From: Apostichopus japonicus
Lineage: Eukaryota; Echinodermata; Holothuroidea; Aspidochirotida; Stichopodidae
Length of the DNA stretch: 64,000 nucleotides
Direction: 5' to 3'
NCBI RefSeq assembly: GCF_037975245.1
Contig: NC_092581.1
Span: 16,619,303-16,683,302 of the forward strand
The notes under the pieces were generated by a model. It saw nothing but the letters and a program-made list of their open reading frames with translations, did not search any database and was not told the DNA's origin. The position numbers were made by a program, and so were the translations under genes. How positions within the stretch are numbered: the first letter of the stretch is position 1; every line of letters begins with the position of its first letter. Shown in pieces: positions 60,966 through 64,000 of the stretch.

Positions 60966-62892
60966 GGTAATTACTGCTGAAAGTCATAGAAAGTAGAGAT
61001 GCCAAGATAACCGTAAAAGGGATGCTGGAGTGAAACTTAATTTCGTAAAACTTTAAAAGCTAGTCTCGAAACACTCGACAATTTAGTAATAAAAGACTGA
61101 TCAACGCTTCGAGCTATCTTTCCGCTAATTTATATTGGCGTAATATTTTGATAAACCAGGTAAATTTCACAGTTAATGTAAAAAAAAAAAATGAAAAAAA
61201 AAATTCAATCTCTTGTAATCAGCAGGGTAAGGGGGAAATGGGTTCAGATAAACCTTTTGATATAATAAATAATAAATAATTTTTAATAATAAAATATGAT
61301 TAATAAGATCTCTTTGCACGGTTAAATCGTGTTACGTGGGGGGGGGGGGGGGGATTAACAACGGAGAACTAAGCCCGATGCATATCCTGACATTATTTCC
61401 TTATAGTAAGATATAGAAAAGCATCCAGTTTTCCTAACTGCACATGCAGTACATCCATTCAAGATGAATACAAAAGCTCATCCACGGTCTGTTGAAATAA
61501 TCGAACGTCCATTCGTGCATGCATGAACGGCTAAGCAACAGATTGGTAGAATATCACAGAATACTACCATAATGGCGATAAGTTTGAAATAAATTACGGT
61601 TTGTTAACAAAGGCTGCTTCCATCATCTGATATATAATATTCCCCCGATCATACCACATTAGCTAACACACAAGGGACACACACACACATATATAATATT
61701 GTGGTAGAAGCCGGAAATGGTGCTATAGTTAAATACGTGTCCAGCAGGGGCATATAGAACGTCCGAACCTGATACGTTGGCCACATAATTTTGGTGATGG
61801 GTCAAACATCAACATGGCAAACGGTGAAAGTCAAATAAAACGTGTTGATTGGCCACATAGGACATGATTTTAGAAGGCCACGGATATGGTAAGCCAAAGT
61901 CGTGTGGTAAAATATAGAGAAACCCACACTACGGTGGTCCTGAAGGGACATACAAGACGTAGTCTAAATGTAGCGAATGTCTTAATGAAACATGACTTTC
62001 ATTTCCGATTTTCAGTAACATACATCTTGATAACTAGCTAGGAATAGTTTATAGTTGCATTAAGTTAGGTAAATAAATCTATTTTAGAGGGGTGATTAGC
62101 ATTCCAAATACAATTATTTTTTAATCTACTTTGTGTGCTCAAACACAGAATTCCATACGGTACCGTTTAAAATAATCATTGTACGAATTTTGTTTAAAAT
62201 ATTATGAATATTACCATGGCAACAATACAGATAGTATAACCAGAAGAGAAAAATACAGGTACGGTTAAAACAGCACAAAAACCGTGTTATATTTCTCCTT
62301 TGGGTTTAATTGTTGCGTTATCAGTTTGAGCGTGCGATACAATATCATCTTACCCTTGTTATCATTTTTTATGAGTATACACTGAAACGATGAATTTAGG
62401 CTTATTTAAATAATATTATGAAAATATCACAGACTATATACACAATGCAACCACATAGTGTATAGGGTACAAATCAATTTAATATGAAAGAACTGCTCTT
62501 TAGCTATACAGCATAGGCTTAGCATTATTCTTGCAGGGGTGGGTTGGAAGAGGGTGGGTGGGTGTAGGAGGGGTGTTAGAGATGGAGAAACAACCACCAT
62601 ATTCAGAGGGGGTTATATCTGGAGAGAACGTTCTTTCTCAATCTCTAACACGTCCCTGCTTAAACATTACCTATACTTTAGTGCATAGCTTATGACGTCT
62701 GTTCCGCACAAACAATGCGAACAGGTACCTGATCCTGCTGTTCAGACAGAGTTGAAGGCAAATTTTTGTGGAGAGAATTATAAAGCAATGGTTTAATATT
62801 AACATTTAAGCTGGTTTTAGCAATGATAATTCTGGCCCAGAGTAGAGCTGTTTTATCCTTGGTGTTCTTAACTAACTTAAGACCTTATCGAG

Positions 62893-62980
62893 CGGAGGGG
62901 TAGGTGGGAGTGGGAGGGGTGGGGTAGGGTTAGGGGTTGGGGAGTTAGGGTTGGGTGGGGATGAGGTTGGGGTTTAGTGT
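62893..62980. other. G-rich, telomere-like tract
   Basis: Many GGG or GGGG runs with scattered TTAGGG words (GTAGGGTTAGGGGTTGG, GAGTTAGGGTTGGG). It is not a regular telomere array but is strongly G-quadruplex-prone. Confidence 0.6.
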
Positions 62981-63078
62981 TTTATAGTGAGTTTTCATAG
63001 CACTGGTTTATTACTACCTCTATTATAACCCAGTTTAGTTCAAGAACTATTTATATTGCCCACCCCCCAAGAAATAAA

Positions 63079-63143
63079 ATACTACTACTACTACTACAGC
63101 TACTACTACTACTAATAATAATAGTAATAATAATAACAATAAT
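63079..63143. repeat. (CTA)n/(TAA)n compound microsatellite
   Basis: CTA repeats with one CAG interruption change into TAA repeats, then an AT-rich tail. Confidence 0.9.
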
Positions 63144-64000
63144 TTTTAGAATATATTTCGAATCAATCGGAGGTAAATATTCCGGTTTTGTAAGTCCATT
63201 CAACTTACTTTTGTGACTTAACGTCTTACGTACAGGTCTGACGTCATGAACGGCGAGGTAGATGTATAGTGAATAAATGTGTTCGATTCTTAAAGCAATC
63301 CAAGTTTTTTCTTACGTTTTAATTTGATAATTTGATATAGTTTGATATTTTTGGATCGTTACTGATTCACAGTATACAGGTACCAGTATGCATACAGAGT
63401 TTCAACATATACTACTTCTGCGAAAGTCTGCCCTGTGTGCATGAACTGAGCGCATATTCACGGAATAGTTCACTGCGTGTTCAGGCAGCGTCAAGTATAG
63501 AGAGACGGTAACTCAATAATATCTGGAGAAATGAAGTGATTAATTAGAAATACTTACAAACATACTGATATTGCGTGAGGGAGAGAATTGTCTAGATTCA
63601 TTTAACAGACTAGTCTGTTATTCATTTGCGGCGCGACCTTGAAACTGAATTATGCATGGCCTAGTTCCAACAGTCATAGAACTTATTAAAAGGAAAGGAC
63701 TTTGAAACACTTACAAATATGATTTTGTGGTGAGGAGGCTATTCTATTCAAATAACATAACTTTCTCCTGATCTTTTAACGAAACTCCTAGCTGGGGGGG
63801 GGGGGGGGAGTCGGAGTCACAGCTAGCAGTTATTCTTGATTTATGAAAGTCGTTCTTTGATGCGTAGAGAGTATATCTTATTTTATTATTTATTTAATAA
63901 TGGGAAAGGCAAGGAGTAAACCTGACTTCAGTGAAGGATTGGATGGATGGAAAACATGTAACCAGGGGCAACTCATGTTTGAAAATTGTATACTTACAAC

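Larger units (their letters stand above)
60970..64000. other. No gene recognised
   Basis: AT-rich, with G-homopolymers at about 61338 and 63795, the G-rich tract at 62.9 kb and a perfect CRE (TGACGTCA) at 63239-63246. Confidence 0.5.

Overview
This is a 64 kb piece of a eukaryotic nuclear genome. It is AT-rich, has no long open reading frames, and is almost all intron, intergenic DNA and repeats. The best guess is a marine invertebrate deuterostome, most likely an echinoderm. That guess rests on an NR0B-type nuclear receptor exon, many small hAT-like elements, frequent long G/C homopolymers and the general repeat style. The species cannot be read from the sequence.

The one confident protein-coding exon is at 14051-14790 on the minus strand. 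It is the first coding exon of an NR0B (SHP/DAX-1-like) orphan nuclear receptor: no zinc-finger domain, an N-terminal CxCP...LYxLL box, a Ser-rich linker and the front part of a ligand-binding domain. It ends at a clean donor at the position and phase I recall for the vertebrate DAX-1 intron. A second copy of the same N-terminal box lies on the same strand at 388-732, without a recognisable ligand-binding domain. It is a possible paralogue first exon or relic. A weak candidate for the receptor's second exon is at 4797-5098. Weaker exon candidates elsewhere are a fibronectin-III-like exon (29988-30167, plus), a signal-anchor-like exon (27501-27824, minus) and a GPCR TM5-like fragment (44870-45190, minus).

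Layout. 1-15 kb: the NR0B locus with its presumed introns, a degraded hAT-like repeat, GA-rich microsatellites and a roughly 480 bp pure GGGA array. 15-23 kb: LINE 3'-tail fragments, a SINE relic, and a 33 bp minisatellite split by a hAT-like MITE. 23.2-26.8 kb: a 3.67 kb terminal-inverted-repeat transposon flanked by TA, holding decayed coding exons and a younger nested MITE. 27-40 kb: mostly featureless, with a few exon and promoter candidates and AT microsatellites. 41-54 kb: five further hAT-superfamily elements, three with exact 8-bp target-site duplications; one keeps the broken C-terminal dimerisation region of its transposase. 55.2-57.8 kb: a 37 bp satellite of about 71 copies with higher-order structure. 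58.7-59.05 kb: a 28 bp minisatellite. 59-64 kb: unassigned DNA with one GC-richer island and G-rich tracts.

There is no operon-like or prokaryotic organisation, CRISPR array or rRNA. The transposons are non-autonomous or dead, so their mobility would depend on transposases encoded elsewhere.
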